The notes under the pieces were generated by a model, which did not search any database, had not been told where the DNA came from, and saw only the letters and a list, made by a program, of their open reading frames with translations. From Halobium salinum (lineage in GTDB: Archaea; Halobacteriota; Halobacteria; Halobacteriales; Haloferacaceae): 64,000 nucleotides of DNA. This document shows positions 1 to 9,061 of this stretch, one piece after another. Positions within the stretch are counted from its first letter, which is position 1. The number at the start of each line of letters is the position of its first letter. Position numbers and translations under genes: made by a program. Location: the NCBI RefSeq assembly GCF_026586625.1, contig NZ_JAODIW010000004.1, positions 215,543-279,542 of the forward strand, given 5' to 3'.

Positions 1-853
1 CGGACTGGCGCCCGGGCGCCGTCCCGGCGACGACGTCGCCGAGTTCGGCGTGAACGTGGCTCTCGTCGACGACGCCGGCCTCCAGTGCGTGGATGAACGA
101 CCCCGCGTCGGTCGTCGCGCGCTTCCGGAGGTCCGGTACGTACGTCGCGCGCTCGATGGTGGTCGTGTCGAGTTCACGTTTCTCGGGGTTGTACTGCCCC
201 ATCGCGGTGACGTGCGCCCCCGGCGAGAGGTCGTCGCCGTCGAACACCGGCTCCGAGGCGGTCGTCGCCGTGACGACGACGTCGGCGTCGCGGACGGCCT
301 CCGAGGCCGCGTCGACCGCCTCGACCGACGCGTCGAGCGCCCCGTCCATCTCCTCGGCGAACGCCTCGCGGTTCTCCCGGGTCGGCGAGTACACCGCCAC
401 CGAGTCGAGGTCGCGGACGGTCGCCGTCGCCCGGAGCTGGCCGCGAGCCTGTGCCCCACTGCCGATGACGGCGAGCGTCGAGGCGTCCTCGCGGGCGAGG
501 GCGTCGACGCCGACCGCGCCCGCGGCACCGGTCTTGTACGGGTTCATGCTCGCACCGTCGAGGAGTGCGAGCGGTTCGCCCGACTCGGCGTCGAACAGCG
601 GCGTCATGAACCACGCGTCGGTCGCTCCGAACCCGGCGGCGTACATGTACCCGCCCATCGCGCCGGTGTCGGGGAGCACCGCGGCGTAGCTGGTGAGCAT
701 CCCCTTCGGGTCGGCGTTGAGGAGCTTCGTGCGCGGCTCGGCCGGGGCGCCCTCGCCGCGCTGGCGGTACCCCTCGCGGACCGCGTCCACGTACTCGGCC
801 GGCGTGGCGAGGCCGGCGACGTCGTCGCTCGTCAGGAACAGCGTCTCCGTCAT
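1..853 (-). CDS. Ornithine cyclodeaminase / mu-crystallin family protein (partial)
   Basis: The frame starts with ATG at 853 and leaves the window at its left edge, so about 284 N-terminal codons are visible and the C-terminus is missing. Visible motifs are NPYKTGAAGAV, with the conserved lysine region of the family, and VIGSGAQARGQL, a Rossmann nucleotide-binding glycine loop. The family holds NAD(P)-dependent cytosolic enzymes: ornithine cyclodeaminase, archaeal alanine dehydrogenase and ketimine reductases. Nothing visible separates these, so substrate is left open. It is transcribed away from the small membrane protein gene on its right; no downstream partner can be seen. Confidence 0.88.
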   Translation of the reverse strand, partial: MTETLFLTSDDVAGLATPAEYVDAVREGYRQRGEGAPAEPRTKLLNADPKGMLTSYAAVLPDTGAMGGYMYAAGFGATDAWFMTPLFDAESGEPLALLDGASMNPYKTGAAGAVGVDALAREDASTLAVIGSGAQARGQLRATATVRDLDSVAVYSPTRENREAFAEEMDGALDASVEAVDAASEAVRDADVVVTATTASEPVFDGDDLSPGAHVTAMGQYNPEKRELDTTTIERATYVPDLRKRATTDAGSFIHALEAGVVDESHVHAELGDVVAGTAPGRQS

Positions 854-1073
854 ACCGTCGCGTTCGACGAGACGGGGCAAAACCGTGTGGGCGGCGGCAT
901 CGCTCGTGGAGCGTGGGTCACGGAGCCGAGCGTGAGTGGAAGGACGTCGGGAGCCAAGAGAGACGGGAAGCGTAGCGAGAAGTGAGAGACGGGTCGAAGA
1001 ACGACGAGAGCCGGGAGAGCGAGAAAGTGAGAGCGAGAAGGTGAGAGAGCCGGGAGTCGGTCGTGAAGCGGGG

Positions 1074-1304
1074 TTAGTCGGCGTTGACGGGCGCCTGCTG
1101 CGTGGCGGTTGCGGGCGTCGGTGCGTCCGTCCCGGGTGTGACCGGCCCGTTGACGAAGAGGGCGTGACCGATGACGAGAGCGGAGGCGCTGGCACCGACC
1201 GGCACTGCGAGTGACAACGAGAACCCGACGAGCGTGAGGACTGCGGTGATTCCGAGCATCGCCACCGGGATGAGACCGAGAACGTAGTCGTAGTAGCCAG
1301 TCAT
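1074..1304 (-). CDS. Small two-TM membrane protein, conserved haloarchaeal type
   Basis: This is a 76-residue protein opening MTGYYDYVLGLIPVAMLG. Two hydrophobic segments (about residues 7-29 and 32-52) are followed by a Thr/Pro/Ala-rich tail. I recognise the general type as a small membrane protein common in haloarchaea, but no function is known to me. An AT-rich promoter on the minus strand (TATA-like AATTATATG near 1333-1341) lies about 30 bases before the ATG, which implies a very short leader. Confidence 0.75.
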   Translation of the reverse strand: MTGYYDYVLGLIPVAMLGITAVLTLVGFSLSLAVPVGASASALVIGHALFVNGPVTPGTDAPTPATATQQAPVNAD

Positions 1305-1670
1305 AATACATTACCTACTATGGGAGTGCCACATATAATTCTTTCCCATGTATTGGTGGTAATCACTGCGGTATTGATGGATAAGTACCTCATAAGTTAT
1401 TCATAAAAGCGCCTTCAGAGGCGCTGAGGAGTCGGCAAACCACCGAACGTTTCGTGATAGACCATTATGTATCGGGAGTGTTGAATGTCGACACGGAGCC
1501 GATTGTGAGTTCTCGCGCGTACCCCCGCACTCGCGTGACGGTAGAGTTGGTCGTGAGTCGGCCGCGGAACGGTCGGTTCAGGTACGGCGGTCGCCACTCG
1601 GGCCGGGATGCACGGGCGACGGTCGCCGGGACCGGTGCGTTGAACCGTCGTCTCCGCGGAGGGGGGAACG
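1305..1670. other. Intergenic region with divergent promoters
   Basis: No convincing gene is seen. The left third is AT-rich and holds the TATA-like element for the small membrane protein on the minus strand. A short inverted repeat with arms AGCGCC and GGCGCT around a 6-base loop lies near 1408-1425. The right half is GC-rich and leads into the MFS gene. Frames that cross it give basic, low-complexity peptides and are taken as chance. Confidence 0.5.
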
Positions 1671-2990
1671 GTGAACCGGAACGACCGCGCCATCGTCGGC
1701 CTCGTGATGCTCGCCCACGGGATGGTCCACACGTACGAACTGTCGATTCCCATCTTCGTCACCATCTGGCTGACCGAGTTCGACACCATCGACCTCCTCG
1801 TGACCCAACTGCCCGTGACGACGGCGACCGTCGGCGCGGTCGTCACCGTCGGGTACGCTCTGTTCGGGCTCGGCGCGTTGCCCGGCGGGGTCGTCGTCGA
1901 CCGCGTCGGCTCGCGGCGGCTCATCACGGCCTGCCTGCTCGGGATGGCGGGGTCGTTCCTCCTGTTGGGACTCTCGCCGAACCTCGCCGTCGTGGCGCTC
2001 GCACTCGCGCTCTGGGGCATCTCTGCCAGCGTCTACCACCCGGCGGGGCTGGCGCTGTTGAGCAAGGGCGTCGAGGAGCGGGGGACGGGGTTCGCGTACC
2101 ACGGCATCGCCGGGAACCTCGGCATCGGGCTCGGACCGCTCCTGACGGCCGTGCTGTTGCTCTTTTTCGACTGGACCCTGGTTGCAGGACTCCTCGCGCT
2201 CCCGGCGCTCGCAGCGGCCGCCTACGCGGCGCGTGCGCGCTTCGACGAGTCGGCGGCGGTCGCGCCGGACCCGGCCGACTCGGAGAGCGCGGCGGACGGC
2301 GGCTCCAAGGCCTCCTCCGGCGTCGACTCGCTCGGCGAGTTCGTCGCCGAGTCGCGGCGGCTGTTCGCCGGGAGCTTCCTGCTCGTGTTCCTCGTCGTGA
2401 TGTGCTCGGGGCTGTACTACCGCGGCGTGCTCACCTTCCTCCCCGGCCTGTTGGAAGGGCTCCCCGGGTTCGAGCCGGTTCCGCTCGGCGCGTTGCTCCC
2501 GGCCGGTCTGCGCGACCTCCTCGGCGTCGAGGCGACCGGCGGGCGCACCCTGAAGCCGGAAAACTACTTCTACTCCGGCCTGCTCGTCGTCGGTGTGCTC
2601 GGCCAGTATGCCGGCGGGAAGCTCACCGACCGCGTTCCGGTGGAGTACGGAATCGCCGGATCGTTCGGCGCCCTCGCCGTCCTCGCGCTCGTCTTCCTCC
2701 CCGTAGCCGACGCGGGACTCGGCCCCCTGCTCGTCCTCGGGGTCGTTCTCGGCGCGTTCCTGTTCGTCGTCCAGCCGTTCTACCAGGCGACGGTCGCGGA
2801 GTACACGCCCGCCGGGACGCGTGGGCTCTCCTACGGGTTCACGTACCTCGGCGTGTTCGGCGTCGGCGCGCTCGGCGGACTCGTGGCCGGCACCATCCTG
2901 ACGTACGCGACGCCCGCCGTCCTCTTTCTGACGCTCGCCGGGTTCGCGGCCGTCGCCGCGGCGACGGGGCTGGTGCTGGCGCGGCGGTGA
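1671..2990 (+). CDS. MFS transporter
   Basis: This 439-residue polytopic membrane protein has about twelve hydrophobic segments and an acidic, Ser/Ala-rich central loop (about residues 200-235), as expected between the two six-helix halves of a major facilitator. The first loop carries GGVVVDRVGSRR, which matches the MFS motif-A pattern between TM2 and TM3. The chosen GTG start (reading MNRNDRAIVG) follows a purine-rich GCGGAGGGGGG stretch that could act as a ribosome binding site. Substrate and direction cannot be told; the neighbours give no pathway hint. Confidence 0.88.
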   Translation: MNRNDRAIVGLVMLAHGMVHTYELSIPIFVTIWLTEFDTIDLLVTQLPVTTATVGAVVTVGYALFGLGALPGGVVVDRVGSRRLITACLLGMAGSFLLLGLSPNLAVVALALALWGISASVYHPAGLALLSKGVEERGTGFAYHGIAGNLGIGLGPLLTAVLLLFFDWTLVAGLLALPALAAAAYAARARFDESAAVAPDPADSESAADGGSKASSGVDSLGEFVAESRRLFAGSFLLVFLVVMCSGLYYRGVLTFLPGLLEGLPGFEPVPLGALLPAGLRDLLGVEATGGRTLKPENYFYSGLLVVGVLGQYAGGKLTDRVPVEYGIAGSFGALAVLALVFLPVADAGLGPLLVLGVVLGAFLFVVQPFYQATVAEYTPAGTRGLSYGFTYLGVFGVGALGGLVAGTILTYATPAVLFLTLAGFAAVAAATGLVLARR

Positions 2991-3029
2991 GAGCGTGAAG
3001 ACGACCGAAAAAAGAGCGACGAAGGCGCG

Positions 3030-3452
3030 TTACGTCAGCTTGAACCAGAGCCAGCGCCAGACCCCGAGGCCGAGCGAGCCGATGACGATGGTGACGAGGG
3101 CGAAGATGACGATGCCGATGGGGTCGGTGCCGCGGATGACGGTCCAGAGGCCGACGCCGACGATGTCGGCCGGTACCCACGAGCGAATGGCGAGGGGGAT
3201 GGCGGCCTTCGCCGATTCGGCCGCACCAGCCGAGTAGGCGCCGACGATGGGCGCGAAGATGAGCCACCCGACGAGAAACACGCCGACCGTGATGGCGACG
3301 TACCCCGGGTCCGACGCGAGGATTCCCGTCCCGTTGTGCATCGTCACGCCGAACGTGATGAGCGCCGCCAACACGAGCACGTCCCCGACGGCGAGCGGGA
3401 GCGCGTCGCTGTCGAGGCGCTTCGCGAGGAACGACTGCTGCGAACTGGCCAT
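3030..3452 (-). CDS. DUF3054-like membrane protein
   Basis: This is a 140-residue protein with four hydrophobic segments, starting MASSQQSFLAKRLD at an ATG at 3452. The segments LPLAVGDVLVLAALITFG and WVPADIVGVGLW with evenly spaced helices fit the DUF3054 membrane family. An upstream in-frame start would add 26 basic residues and is less likely. It converges on the MFS gene. Function is unknown. Confidence 0.75.
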   Translation of the reverse strand: MASSQQSFLAKRLDSDALPLAVGDVLVLAALITFGVTMHNGTGILASDPGYVAITVGVFLVGWLIFAPIVGAYSAGAAESAKAAIPLAIRSWVPADIVGVGLWTVIRGTDPIGIVIFALVTIVIGSLGLGVWRWLWFKLT

Positions 3453-3700
3453 GTGCGAGAGCGTTGCTCCCCGGGGGTAATTAGAGTAGCGTCTGCGACT
3501 ATTCGCGGGCGGCGGTTCAGGGACACTCACACGACACCGTGCGGACGCGACCGGACGACGGTACGCGGACGCGGTCGAGCGACGACGGACGGGGTCGGAG
3601 GACGACGCGGACCGAGCGCGCGACCGAACGACGGCGAACGGTCGAACGACGGCGAACGGCCGGGCGCATCGGCCTACGGCGCGCGCTTCGCCGCGGCGTT
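3453..3700. repeat. Low-complexity spacer with short direct repeats
   Basis: The spacer is rich in CGACG-type words. The 17-base word CGAACGACGGCGAACGG occurs at about 3625-3641 and again at 3643-3659, a period of 18. No gene is supported here; frames across it are strongly Arg-rich. It probably reflects slippage in non-coding DNA between two minus-strand genes. Confidence 0.4.
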
Positions 3701-4291
3701 CTACCCCTCGTCACCTTTCAGGCCGACGACGGTGTACGCGAACCCGCGGTCGACGACCGTCGTCTCCGCAAACCCTACACGGGAGAGAAAGCGCGCGAGG
3801 TCGTCGGGACCGGTGAAAATCGAATCGAACCCCACGAGCGACTCGGCGAGGACGACCAGCCGACCGAGCGGGTGGGTGGGGTCGAAGTCGACGACGACGA
3901 AGGCGCCCCCCGGTCGAAGCACCCGACGGACCTCCTCGGCGACCGCTCGCTGGTTCGGGAGGTGGTGCAGTGCGTCGACGAGGGTGACGGCGTCGACCGA
4001 GGCGTCGGCGAGCGGGAGTCGCCGAGCGTCGCCGGTGACGGGAGCGAGGTCGCCGTCGCGCTCCCCTACCCGACGGAGCATCCCGGGTGCGGCGTCGAGG
4101 ACGACCCGCTCGGGGGCGTCGATTTCGGTCGTCGCGCGGCCGGTGCCGCCCGCGAGGTCGACGACGCGCTCGACGGGCCGGTTCGCGCGGGCGAGGCCGG
4201 CCGCCAGTCGACCGCGGTCGGCGGCGGGCATCCCGAGGCCGTAGAGGCGGGCGAGACGGTCGAAGAATCGGACGTCGCCGGGACCGAACAT
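3701..4291 (-). CDS. Class I SAM-dependent methyltransferase
   Basis: This is a 196-residue cytosolic protein starting MFGPGDVRFFDRLARLYG. Motif I is VVDLAGGTGRAT (SAM-binding glycines), motif II covers VVLDAAPGML, and the segment DASVDAVTLVDALHHL is the usual post-II region of the Methyltransf_11 type. The order and length fit UbiE/Coq5-like or general small-molecule methyltransferases. Substrate is not determinable. A start nine codons upstream exists, but the ATG at 4291 places the conserved FFDRLA segment at the N-terminus as in relatives. Confidence 0.86.
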   Translation of the reverse strand: MFGPGDVRFFDRLARLYGLGMPAADRGRLAAGLARANRPVERVVDLAGGTGRATTEIDAPERVVLDAAPGMLRRVGERDGDLAPVTGDARRLPLADASVDAVTLVDALHHLPNQRAVAEEVRRVLRPGGAFVVVDFDPTHPLGRLVVLAESLVGFDSIFTGPDDLARFLSRVGFAETTVVDRGFAYTVVGLKGDEG

Positions 4292-4389
4292 GCGTACCGG
4301 TAGGGTGTCGGGGTACAAGTGTTACGACCTTCGGCGCCGTCGTCGAAACGAAGCCGTGCCCTCTTGAGTGTCGAGACGATAACGGGGGT

Positions 4390-5121
4390 ATGCAGTTCGC
4401 CCTGCTCGGCTGGCCCGAGGACGGACCCACGCTCCGCCTCGACTACCGACGGTTCAGCTACGCGGGCAAGTTCGTCATGTCGACCACCGGGAAGGCGGTG
4501 GTCCGCGACCCGGGAAGCGGGAGCGGGACGGTCGAAGGGGGGACGGGGGCCGCCGACGCGGACGGCACGAACTCGGGGTCGGCCGGCGCCGACGCCGAGG
4601 AGCCGGCGGTCGTCGACCCCGCGGTGTTCGAGGAGGACGTACTCGCCGCCGCCGCGTTCAACGAGGACCGCACCGACCCCGGCGTGCTCTGGATTCGGTA
4701 CATCGACGTCGCCGACACCCGCCGAGGGGAGCGCCTCGGGACGCGTCTCGCCCTGTTCGTCCGGGAACGAGCGAAGGAGCGTGGCTACCGACGCCTCCGC
4801 ATCGCCGTCAACAACCCCTTCTCCTACGAGGCGCTGTACAAGGCCGGCTTCGGCTACACCGGGCGACAGACGGGCCTCGCAGAACTCGTCCTCGAGTACC
4901 CGGCCGAACGCGACCGCCCGACCTACCAGTGCGGACTCGACGTGTTCCGCGAGCGCGACCTCGACCCCGCCGAACACGACTTCCTCGACCGGAAGGAGGG
5001 GATGGACGCGCCGCCGGTGCTGGACGCGCCGATGGACGGCGACGTCGACGGGGTCGACGTGGGGGGCGAGCGCGACTCGGACGCCGATTCGGACTCCGAC
5101 CGCGAATCGGGTGAGGCGTGA
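4390..5121 (+). CDS. GNAT family N-acetyltransferase
   Basis: This is a 243-residue protein starting MQFALLGWPEDGPTLRL. The central part has the acetyl-CoA-binding motif A pattern in RRGERLGTRLALFVRERA, followed by the typical beta4-alpha4 region ending EALYKAGFGYTG. An acidic insert (about residues 42-80) and an acidic C-terminal tail rich in Asp/Ser look like haloadaptive linkers. Longer upstream in-frame starts would overlap the divergent methyltransferase promoter and are rejected. The acceptor substrate is unknown. Confidence 0.85.
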   Translation: MQFALLGWPEDGPTLRLDYRRFSYAGKFVMSTTGKAVVRDPGSGSGTVEGGTGAADADGTNSGSAGADAEEPAVVDPAVFEEDVLAAAAFNEDRTDPGVLWIRYIDVADTRRGERLGTRLALFVRERAKERGYRRLRIAVNNPFSYEALYKAGFGYTGRQTGLAELVLEYPAERDRPTYQCGLDVFRERDLDPAEHDFLDRKEGMDAPPVLDAPMDGDVDGVDVGGERDSDADSDSDRESGEA

Positions 5122-5391
5122 GTCGAGCCCCTCACACCACGACGACTCGGCTCGTCTCCCGGCACGGACCACCGACGCGGGCATAACGGGCGACGCCCCG
5201 CTTCTGCGGGATGACCGAACCCCGACGGCGAAAACCGGCACCACGGCCGCCAGCGCGGCGTCTACGCAGGTTCGAACCCGTATCGAAGGGACGCGGCGCC
5301 GGGAGATACGCCTACAGTGAGGCGACACCACGCCGCATCGCCGAGGGCCGGACTCGGGAGGTTGAAACCCGATGCGCCCCAACGACGGGCG

Positions 5392-6369
5392 ATGGGTAAC
5401 GCAGACCTGCGCGCGCTGGCGTCCCTCCGGGAGGTCCCCTTCGAGGAGGTCTCCGGCGTCGTCGCCGTCGACGCGCACAACTGGCTCTACCGGTATCTCA
5501 CGACGACGGTGAAGTTCACCCGCGACGAGGCGTACACGACGAGCGACGGCGAGGAGGTGGCGAACCTCGTCGGCCTCGTCCAGGGGTTGCCGAAGTTCTT
5601 CGAGCACGACCTCGACCCCGTGTTCGTCTTCGACGGCGGCGTCACCGAGCTCAAAGACGACGAGGTGGCGGCCCGCCGCGAGCAGCGCGAGAAGGCCGAG
5701 GAGAAACTCGCGGAGGCCCGCGAACGCGGTGACGCCGTCCAGGCCGCCCGACTCGAAGCGCGCACCCAGCGACTCACGCCGGTGATTCAGGAGACCTCCC
5801 GCGAGCTCCTCCGCCTGCTCGACGTGCCTGTCGTCGAGGCGCCGGCGGAGGGCGAGGCGCAGGCGTCGTTCATGGCCCGCCGCGGCGACGCCGACTACGT
5901 CGGCAGCGAGGACTACGACACGCTCCTGTTCGGCGCCCCGTTCACCCTCCGACAGCTGACGAGCAAGGGCGACCCGGAGCTGATGGACTTGGACGCTACC
6001 CTCGAGGAGCTCGACGTGACGTGGGAGCAGCTCGTCGACATCGCCATCCTCTGTGGCACCGACTTCAACGAAGGGGTGAAGGGGGTCGGCCCGAAGACGG
6101 CGCTGAAGGCGGTGAAGGAACACGGCGACCTCTTCGCCGTCCTCGACGCTCGGGACCTCCACATCGACTTCGCGGACCGCGTCCGCGAGCTGTTTCTCGA
6201 CCCGCCGGTCACCGACGAGTACGACTTCGACACCGACTACGACCCCCGGATGGCCGAGGCGCGGGAGTTCGTCGTCGACGAGTGGGAGGTCGACGAGGCG
6301 GAGGTCGAACGCGGCTTCGAGCGCATCGAGGAGGCGCTGGTCCAGACCGGCCTCGACCGCTGGACGTGA
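5392..6369 (+). CDS. fen: Flap endonuclease 1 (FEN1)
   Basis: This is a 325-residue structure-specific nuclease that removes 5' flaps during Okazaki fragment maturation and repair. It begins [12 protein letters not shown], and the glycine after Met is the usual FEN1 N-terminus, which fixes the start. The N region has [12 protein letters not shown] and VFVFDGG (metal-binding Asp), the internal region has [13 protein letters not shown] and [11 protein letters not shown], and the helix-hairpin-helix area includes [17 protein letters not shown]. The C-terminus ends QTGLDRWT, a PCNA-interaction-like motif with only one aromatic in place of the usual pair. It forms no obvious operon. Confidence 0.95.
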   Translation: MGNADLRALASLREVPFEEVSGVVAVDAHNWLYRYLTTTVKFTRDEAYTTSDGEEVANLVGLVQGLPKFFEHDLDPVFVFDGGVTELKDDEVAARREQREKAEEKLAEARERGDAVQAARLEARTQRLTPVIQETSRELLRLLDVPVVEAPAEGEAQASFMARRGDADYVGSEDYDTLLFGAPFTLRQLTSKGDPELMDLDATLEELDVTWEQLVDIAILCGTDFNEGVKGVGPKTALKAVKEHGDLFAVLDARDLHIDFADRVRELFLDPPVTDEYDFDTDYDPRMAEAREFVVDEWEVDEAEVERGFERIEEALVQTGLDRWT

Positions 6370-6442
6370 ACCGTCTGTAATTCGAGAATCACGTTCCGTC
6401 CGAAAGGTATAATTGGGAACCGGTCGGGTTTCCGACCGAACC

Positions 6443-6667
6443 ATGAGGACGAAAGGGTCGCATCGGGGCACGCGAGCGGACGAGAACGTGGAACACTGCG
6501 AGCACTGCGGGCGGGACACCCGACACCGCGTGAGCATCGAACTCGTCTCGCACAGCGACCGGGGGTCGAACGCACGCTTCGCTCGCGAGCCCCACCGGGT
6601 GGCCAACTGCCGTGACTGCGGCACGGAGCGGACGGTCCGCCTCAACCACGACCGTTCCGGTCGGTAG
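6443..6667 (+). CDS. Small zinc-finger protein (haloarchaeal)
   Basis: This is a 74-residue protein with two Cys pairs, CEHCGR near residue 19 and CRDCGT near residue 58, spaced as in a zinc ribbon. The start MRTKGSHRGTRADENV is chosen; an upstream GTG-type start adds ten residues. The protein is basic at both ends, which would suit nucleic acid or ribosome contact. No specific function is recognised. Confidence 0.75.
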   Translation: MRTKGSHRGTRADENVEHCEHCGRDTRHRVSIELVSHSDRGSNARFAREPHRVANCRDCGTERTVRLNHDRSGR

Positions 6668-6726
6668 GCGAGTCGGCGGGCGAGCCGCGAAACTCGAACG
6701 CTCCGGCGGACGGCTGTTCGCTCTAC

Positions 6727-7227
6727 TCACCGGACCGCCACGTCGAGCGCGGCGGGCTCGCCGCCGTCGAGTCGAACGTACCGGGGTCGCTCGCTCCCGT
6801 CGCGCACTACGTCGAACACGCGAAGCGTCAACACGAGCCGCCCTAACGGGAGCGTCGCCCGAAGCACGGGCCCGACGCTCGTAACCACCACGTAGGGTGG
6901 CGCCGCCACCGGCGACGCCGAGAGTTCCTCGCCGGCCGCGGCGACTGCGTCGACGAGGACCGCCGTGCAGGCGTCGAGGAGCCCGTGTTCCGCGAGCAGG
7001 GCCTCGAAGGGTGGAACGACGCGGTCACGGTCGGTCGTCGCTCGCGCCGGCTCGTCGTCGTCCTCAGCGCCGCCGCTCGACTCGCCCTCCGGCCACGTCG
7101 TCGCGACGGCGTCGGCACAGTCGCCGACTGCATTGAGGAGGGCGCCGTGTTCGGCACGGACGCGAGTCTCGACGGTCGCGGCGAGGTCGGCGGTGTCGAC
7201 GCCGGAGGAGGACGCGCGGTCGTTCAC
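6727..7227 (-). CDS. Conserved hypothetical protein
   Basis: This is a soluble protein of about 166 residues, mostly helical and Ala-rich at the N-terminus, with a C-terminal hydrophobic strand region (YVVVTSVGPVLRATL, GRLVLTLRVFDVV). I do not recognise the family. A TATA-like CATAAC near 7252-7257 lies about 27 bases before the GTG at 7227, which favours that leaderless start (protein reading MNDRASSSGVD). The GTG at 7242 would be too near the box. It diverges from the bolA-like gene. Confidence 0.65.
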   Translation of the reverse strand: MNDRASSSGVDTADLAATVETRVRAEHGALLNAVGDCADAVATTWPEGESSGGAEDDDEPARATTDRDRVVPPFEALLAEHGLLDACTAVLVDAVAAAGEELSASPVAAPPYVVVTSVGPVLRATLPLGRLVLTLRVFDVVRDGSERPRYVRLDGGEPAALDVAVR

Positions 7228-7320
7228 GACCACCCGTGTCACCGCGGCCTACATAACTCTCCCGTCGGTCCCGAAAGCCGAAGCGCGGGGTCTTTTTCCC
7301 CGGCCCCCGTCGACCACGGC

Positions 7321-7584
7321 ATGGACACCGCCGAGGTCGAACGACTCATCGAGGAGGGAATCGAGGACGCGGAGGCGACCGTGACGCTCCCGCGGAATCC
7401 GGACCAGGACCACGAAGACGCCCACTTCGCCGCCGTCGTCGTCTCGCCGGCGTTCGAGGGGAAGTCCCTCGTTCAACAGCACCAGATGGTGTACGACGCG
7501 CTCGGCGACCACATGACGACCGACATTCACGCCCTGGAGATGAAGACGTACACCCCCGAGGAGTACGACGCGCTGGAGGGATAA
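7321..7584 (+). CDS. BolA family protein
   Basis: This is an 87-residue protein with the BolA fold pattern: an N-terminal helix MDTAEVERLIEEGI, beta strands with AHFAAVVVSPAFEGKSLVQQHQMVY, and a C-terminal IHALEMKTYTPEEY strand-helix. The FxGxSxVxxHxxVY-like signature is present as FEGKSLVQQHQMVY. BolA proteins partner with monothiol glutaredoxins in Fe-S handling or act as transcriptional modulators; no glutaredoxin is nearby. The ATG at 7321 is the only good start. Confidence 0.87.
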   Translation: MDTAEVERLIEEGIEDAEATVTLPRNPDQDHEDAHFAAVVVSPAFEGKSLVQQHQMVYDALGDHMTTDIHALEMKTYTPEEYDALEG

Positions 7585-7804
7585 GGCCGACCGCCCGAGC
7601 GCCGTGCGAGGCTCGAAATCGGATGGCGGGAGCAAGCCCCCCGTGCGCCGAAGCTCGCGCCGGGGCGAACACGGCGGTCGCGCGACGCACCGTCCCGGTA
7701 ACGACGTGGTCGCCCGTCCGCGCCACCTGCTCGCCACGAACCCGAGCGTAGCGGGGTCACCGCCAGCCCGCACCTTTTTCTTCGCGTCGGGCAATCCTCG
7801 CGCC

Positions 7805-9028
7805 ATGACCGAGCGGACGCTCGACGACGAGAAGGTCGCCCACGACGATTCAGGGGCTCTCCGCCGCCGTATCGGCCGGATTCTGGACTTCTACTACCCC
7901 GACTGCATCGACTCGGAGCGCGGCGGCTACGTCGCCCAGTTCGACGAACGGACGGGAGCAGTGTACGACTCAGGACCGAGACACCTCGTCGCCACCTGTC
8001 GGTTCGCCGCGAACTTCTCGCTCGCGGCCCGCCTGGGAATCGAGACCGACGAGGGCGGCCCCGGCGAGTGGCGCGAGGCCGCCGCCCACGGGCTCGAGTT
8101 CCTCGAATCGGCCCACCGCGACCCGGAGCGCGGCGGCTACCACTGGCTGCTCGACGGGACCGAGCCGGTGGACGAGCGACGCTCGCCCTACGGCCACGCG
8201 TTCGTCCTCCTCGCCTACGCCCGGGCGACCGAGGCCGGAGTCGACGGCGTCGAGAGCCGACTCCACGAGGTCGCCGACCTCGTCGAGGAACGGTTCGTCG
8301 AGGAGGACCACGGCCTGCTCCGGAGCGAACTCGACGCCGACTGGGAGCCCGTGGAACCCTACCGCGGACAGAACGCCAACATGCACGGCTGTGAGGCGTT
8401 TCTCGCCGCCTACGAGGCCACCGGTCGGGACCGATACCTCGACCGGGCGCTCGGAGTCGCGCGAGGAATCACCGTCGACCTGGCCGCGGAGACGGACGGC
8501 CTGCTCTGGGAGCACTTCACCGCGGAGTGGAGCCACGACATGGGGTACAACGAGGACGACCCGGCCCACCAGTTCCGCCCGTGGGGATACCAGCCCGGTC
8601 ACCACCTCGAGTGGGCGAAGCTCCTCCCCGGTCTGGCGCGCCACCGCGACGCGGACTGGCTGCTGTCGCGGGCCGAAGAGCTGTTCGAGGCCGCCGTCGA
8701 GACCGGTTGGGACGAAGAGTACGGCGGGTTCTACTACACGGTCGACGCCGACGGGGAACCGGTCGTCGACGACAAGTACGGCTGGCCGGTCGCGGAAGGT
8801 ATCGGCGCGGCCGCGGCGCTCGCGGCGGCGACGGGCGACGACCGCTACCGCGAGTGGTACGACCGCCAGTGGGAGTACGCGGCCGACCACCTGGTGAACG
8901 ACGCCGGCAACTGGTACTCGAAGCTCACCCGAGAGAACGAGTACGTCGACACGAGCGGCGGCCCCGCGGTCGAGCCGGGCTACCATCCCATCGGCGCCTG
9001 TTACGAGGGACTCAGAGCCTTCGATTGA
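7805..9028 (+). CDS. AGE family epimerase/isomerase
   Basis: This is a 407-residue cytosolic (alpha/alpha)6-barrel enzyme of the N-acylglucosamine 2-epimerase / mannose isomerase / cellobiose 2-epimerase family. Characteristic pieces are NMHGCEAFLAAYEATG, the HQFRPWGYQPGHHLEWAKLL block with catalytic His candidates, and a C-terminal segment around GGPAVEPGYHPIGACYEGL. The start MTERTLDDEK at 7805 fits the family N-terminus. It converges, with a 33-base gap, on a sugar ABC importer, which suggests a role in using the imported sugar. The exact sugar is not determinable. Confidence 0.88.
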   Translation: MTERTLDDEKVAHDDSGALRRRIGRILDFYYPDCIDSERGGYVAQFDERTGAVYDSGPRHLVATCRFAANFSLAARLGIETDEGGPGEWREAAAHGLEFLESAHRDPERGGYHWLLDGTEPVDERRSPYGHAFVLLAYARATEAGVDGVESRLHEVADLVEERFVEEDHGLLRSELDADWEPVEPYRGQNANMHGCEAFLAAYEATGRDRYLDRALGVARGITVDLAAETDGLLWEHFTAEWSHDMGYNEDDPAHQFRPWGYQPGHHLEWAKLLPGLARHRDADWLLSRAEELFEAAVETGWDEEYGGFYYTVDADGEPVVDDKYGWPVAEGIGAAAALAAATGDDRYREWYDRQWEYAADHLVNDAGNWYSKLTRENEYVDTSGGPAVEPGYHPIGACYEGLRAFD

Positions 9029-9061
9029 TTCACCCGAAGAAAGTTGGGTCGAACCGCGCGC

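Noticed and set aside
4066..6645. An 859-codon open frame on the minus strand
   Set aside because: It lies antisense to the GNAT and FEN1 genes, has no family motif, and is a by-product of high GC third positions. The plus-strand genes show clear motifs.
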